Shown piece after piece: positions 60,674 to 64,000 of a stretch of 64,000 nt of DNA (within the stretch, counting starts at the first letter, position 1; each line of letters opens with the position of its first letter). The translations under genes were made by a program, and so were the position numbers. This DNA comes from Sordaria brevicollis (lineage: Eukaryota; Ascomycota; Sordariomycetes; Sordariales; Sordariaceae), in assembly GCA_033439795.1 (NCBI GenBank), contig JAUTDP010000007.1, positions 1,612,001 to 1,676,000 of the forward strand. Reading direction: 5' to 3'. The notes beneath the pieces were generated by a model, which searched no databases, was not told the origin of the DNA, and saw only the letters and a list, made by a program, of their open reading frames with translations.

Positions 60674-63200
60674 ATACCGCCTAAATCCATCCTTAGAACC
60701 CAACCTAAGAAGCGCACTCGTCGCGGCAGTACTACTTCGGTCTATTTTAATAAGGATTAAGTTAATCCTAAAACCCTGTCAATTCTATAACGTACTTCCA
60801 CCCGCCCTAAGAAAAAAAGTCGTATTCTAATCGAAGTAAAGGAAGTTATCGCTAGTTTATTTAAGATTAAGAATAAAACCGCGCCTAAAAAGAAAGCCGC
60901 GCTTAAGAAGAAAACTACGCCTAAGAAGCCTATTGCCACTAAGAAGCTTACCGCTATTAAGAAAAGGAAGGAGAAAGCCCGGGACTTTATTCCAAAATTA
61001 GAAATCGAAACTAATAGCGACCTACTACCCTCTTCCCCCCTTAAAATAGCCGACGAATTTATCGAAATTTTTAATAGTACTGATAATATTTCTAATTTCG
61101 ACGACGAGGACGAATAGGATTAAAAGCTCTTTATCCGCCTAACGCTTACTAAAAATACTTTTAATATTTCGTTCGTTCATTCTAGTAATAAAAACGTCGA
61201 TTTAATTTCGCTAATTAAATAGGCTATAACCCTTCCTTCGATTATAGACCGGCGCTGTAAGGCCGCAATCCCTACCGCGCCCACTTACCCGCTAATTATA
61301 TAAATAGAATTTATAATTACTAAATCTTACTTTACTAACTCCTGTAATAAACCTCTTACTATTTTAAATCGTAATATATATAAGGAGGTAGAGGTCGAAT
61401 AAAAGAGGGGGAAGCTCTACCCGTAATATTTCGGTATTAACCTACTCGGCGAGATTTTATTAATATAAAGAGGGTATATATAAGAGGTTATTAATAATAA
61501 TATAGCCGCTAGTACGAAATTTTAGATCGTATTATATAACGTTACGTATAACGTTATTATTTATAATAATAATAATAGGAACCGCGTTATAATTTATAAC
61601 TATAGCGTAGCGGGCAGTTAATTTTCCGATAAATATATTAAATTCGATTATAATTCTATTATAAAAGCGTACCTTCGTTATAACTGCTAATATAATATTT
61701 TTACTATTACTTTCAAATTTCGCCTAATCGAATTGCCTATTAATCCTATATAACTACTAATACCTCCTACTCCCTCTATAATCGACCCGTCAACACCCAC
61801 TCCCTCCCGTAGCTTTATAAACCTATTCGTAATTATATAGGCGGCTACTCCTACCACCTAAATATCTCGAACTTTACGTACTCCCGGTAGCGGTATTAAA
61901 AATAAAGGGATAAATAAGCAAACTATAATAAATATTATATTAGAGGAGGTTATTAAAGTAAAAAAAGAGGACGAAGAGAAAAAGGCGCGTACTAGTAAAA
62001 AACTACGCGGTTTAGCGTTTCGAAACTTTTATAATTCGTAGAAATATATATTAGGTTTTAAATGTAAAAATTATAATAAAACCGTTAAATACTAATTATA
62101 TTATTTTATAAATAGGAGTAAAACCTATTACAACCTCTCCTTTATATAAATCGGTAAATAGGTACGTATTATTTAATAATAAAAGGCTACGCCTATTAAT
62201 TTATTAAGGGATATACTATGGGAAATAATCGATAAGGACGCCGCCGACGAAGGTAGTAATAATAACGGTAATAGCGCTAACGTAATAAAGTTTCGAAAAC
62301 GCAGCGGGGGTATTAATATTAATGTTATTAATAACGTAAATAACGGTAATAATAATACTTATATAAAAATATTAGGCCTTCTACAAACGGCGCTAAAGGA
62401 GTTCAAAAATCCCCTTTAATATAGCGGACAATACTTTTACCCTCCTCCCCACCCTTACCCGCTAATACTACCACTTTATACCTATAATTACTACCTCGCC
62501 CCCCCTCCTCTTTTTCCATTAATATATATAATTAATAATTCTATAATTATTAAATTTATTATTAGCGCTATATTTATAACTACCGCTAATATTAACCGTT
62601 TCCCTCTAACGTTTCCTTTACTTAATAGGGTAATAACCGTCGAATTTATAAATATTATATTTAAGTATTTTACGACTATATTCTATAAAGAACTTATTAA
62701 CCGCGTAATTTTAATAATAAGGCGCGCCGCGGTTAACTTACTACCTTTATCGTATATTAGTATACGCGTACCCTCCATCTCTCTATCTATAACGCATTTA
62801 ACGCCACCGTTAATTATACCGCCTTCTATTACCGACGATAATAATAAAGCTATTAATAATATATACCCACCGGTACCATTATTACCGCCACCTCCTACGC
62901 CGCTTAACCGCACTATAAAAGAATTTATTACAAAGTTTTTCAAATCGTTCTACCGAATATATTATATTAAGCGTATATTAGAAATAATATTAATATATAA
63001 GGTATTAATAAAATTACGGGAGAAATTATAATACCCGCAATCGCTGTACGATTTACTAATATTAAAAAACTAATTAATAGAATAATATACGGTATTAAAG
63101 TTCTCTCCCGCGTTATATTCTACTTTTAAAAATAGAATTAAAGATTTCCTTAAAGAGGAATACGTTACGTTAACTACTTAAATGAACCTCTATAGTATAT
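60674..63200 (+). pseudogene. Unidentified ~830-codon RIP-killed protein
   Basis: One frame (containing 60674, 60809, 61961 and 62885) can be followed for about 2.5 kb without frameshift, interrupted only by TAA/TAG. It opens with ATA-CCG-CCT-AAA at 60674, probably a mutated ATG, reading PPKSILRTQPKKRTRRGSTT. A very Lys-rich, histone-H1-like segment follows (TAPKKKAALKKKTTPKKPIA), then acidic NFDDEDE. Later parts include VKKEDEEKKARTSKKLRG, a possible Cys-containing KCKNYNKTVKY region, and LPPPPTPLNRTIKEFITKFF. I do not recognise the family; a transposon-encoded DNA-binding protein is plausible. The end is uncertain; another frame looks better after about 63237. Confidence 0.6.
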
Positions 63201-63559
63201 CCTTTAATCCTATTATAATATATAATTAATTAATATAACGTTCTAAATACCTAATTTAATTACCTACCGCGTATTATTAGCACCGATACGATTATATTCG
63301 AATATAAGGTAATTAAAGCCTTTACCTCTATAGTTAATAATATTATTATTAATAATATTAACGATTACGACTAATAATATTTCGAATCGAATTATAACGA
63401 AAGAAGGGGGTTTTTAATAATTTAATATTATTATATAGATAATTACTAATTTTAACTCTAATATTAATTTTAATACTCTCTAATATTCTAATACCTTTTT
63501 AAATACTTAATATTATAATATAATAAAATATATATATATTCCCTCCCTTTTATTCTCTT

Positions 63560-64000
63560 TCTTACTTCCGCCTAATTATAATACCTATCTCTCTATATTC
63601 TACCAATTCGGTAATATATATTTACTTATAATCTTTATTATTATCGATTTTATCTATTATTAACTTCGCGTTTTTATAATAGCTACGGATTTATAATATA
63701 CACGTACCTATATCGAACGCTACCTTCTTTAAAAAATTTATAAAATTTACGTTTAATATATTATTACTATTCTTATCGTAGTATACCCGTTTAAATTACC
63801 GTTTAAAATTATTAAAATATATTTCAATAAGGTTAAATTCGGGGGAATACGGCGGTAAATATTATAGTAGAATACCCTTTTAAATATACGACTACTAAAA
63901 TTCGATTCGAAGATATTACCTAACGTTATCCATTACTAAAATATTATTACGCCCAGGAAAAAGATTCATTTTTAGTAATACCCTCTTTATTATCTAATTC
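63560..64000 (-). pseudogene. Tc1/mariner (DDE_3-type) transposase remnant, partial
   Basis: Minus strand. NNILVMDN (63926..63949) matches the second-Asp motif with the Asp preserved, and YLPPYSPEFNLIEIYFNNF (about 63803..63862) matches the LPPYSPxxNPIE signature. Downstream coding character (NFINFLKKVAFDIGTC, then RSYYKNAK) fits the C-terminal end. RIP-type stops interrupt it. The N-terminal half lies beyond the window. Related to, but less mutated than, the remnant at 2240. Confidence 0.85.

Larger units (their letters stand above)
60611..64000. mobile_element. RIP block C: mutated transposon(s), right end outside window
   Basis: AT-rich, CpA/TpG-poor DNA from about 60610 to the end of the window, contiguous with coding remnants on the plus strand (60674-63200) and minus strand (63560-64000). 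The left boundary is gradual and I found no TIR for it inside the window, so whether this is one element or two nested ones is open. Confidence 0.7.

Overview
The window looks like nuclear DNA of a filamentous ascomycete, most likely a Sordariomycete close to Neurospora/Sordariales. Genes carry short introns with GT..AG ends and CTAAC/CTGAC-type branch sites. The proteins are fungal (PMT4-class mannosyltransferase, cytochrome c1, Nup84/Nup107, fungal C2H2 factor). Three blocks of extreme AT content have almost lost CpA/TpG and gained TpA, the signature of repeat-induced point mutation (RIP). Exon maps were assembled by eye from splice signals and reading frame.

Layout: SUMO (752-1167, -); RIP block A, about 4.7 kb with a perfect 39-bp terminal inverted repeat (TIR) (1580-6284); CMC4 (7086-7560, +); a Nup84/Nup107 nucleoporin (8664-11572, +); a secreted cyanovirin-N-like protein (11914-12725, -); an MBD4-like DNA glycosylase (13026-15081, -); cytochrome c1 (15847-17337, -); DAHP synthase (18400-19728, -) with two TGAGTCA sites; RIP block B, 11.6 kb with perfect 31-bp TIRs and TA flanks (20994-32565); a FAR-17a/AIG1 membrane protein (32866-33713, -) divergent from a WD40-cyclophilin (34285-36360, +); a long ABCC transporter (36613-42323, -); a short-chain dehydrogenase (42770-43739, -); one or two hypothetical genes; a C2H2 zinc-finger protein (50158-52482, +); a PMT4-type O-mannosyltransferase (54959-57411, -) with a small ORF ending 26 bases upstream; two short TA-flanked TIR elements (58053-58255 and 58512-58746); a RidA-family protein with two in-frame starts (59077-59725, +); and RIP block C (about 60.6 kb to the end).

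The ordinary genes are unrelated housekeeping or accessory genes, not a cluster. The more unusual content is mobile. Each RIP block still carries a traceable reading frame broken almost only by transition-type stops. Block A holds a Tc1/mariner-type DDE transposase plus a second unidentified frame on the other strand. Block B holds an integrase-core-like transposase plus two nested copies of a ~0.4-kb TIR element. Block C holds an ~830-codon unidentified protein plus a second Tc1/mariner-type transposase. The ends of blocks A and B are not mutated although their interiors are saturated.
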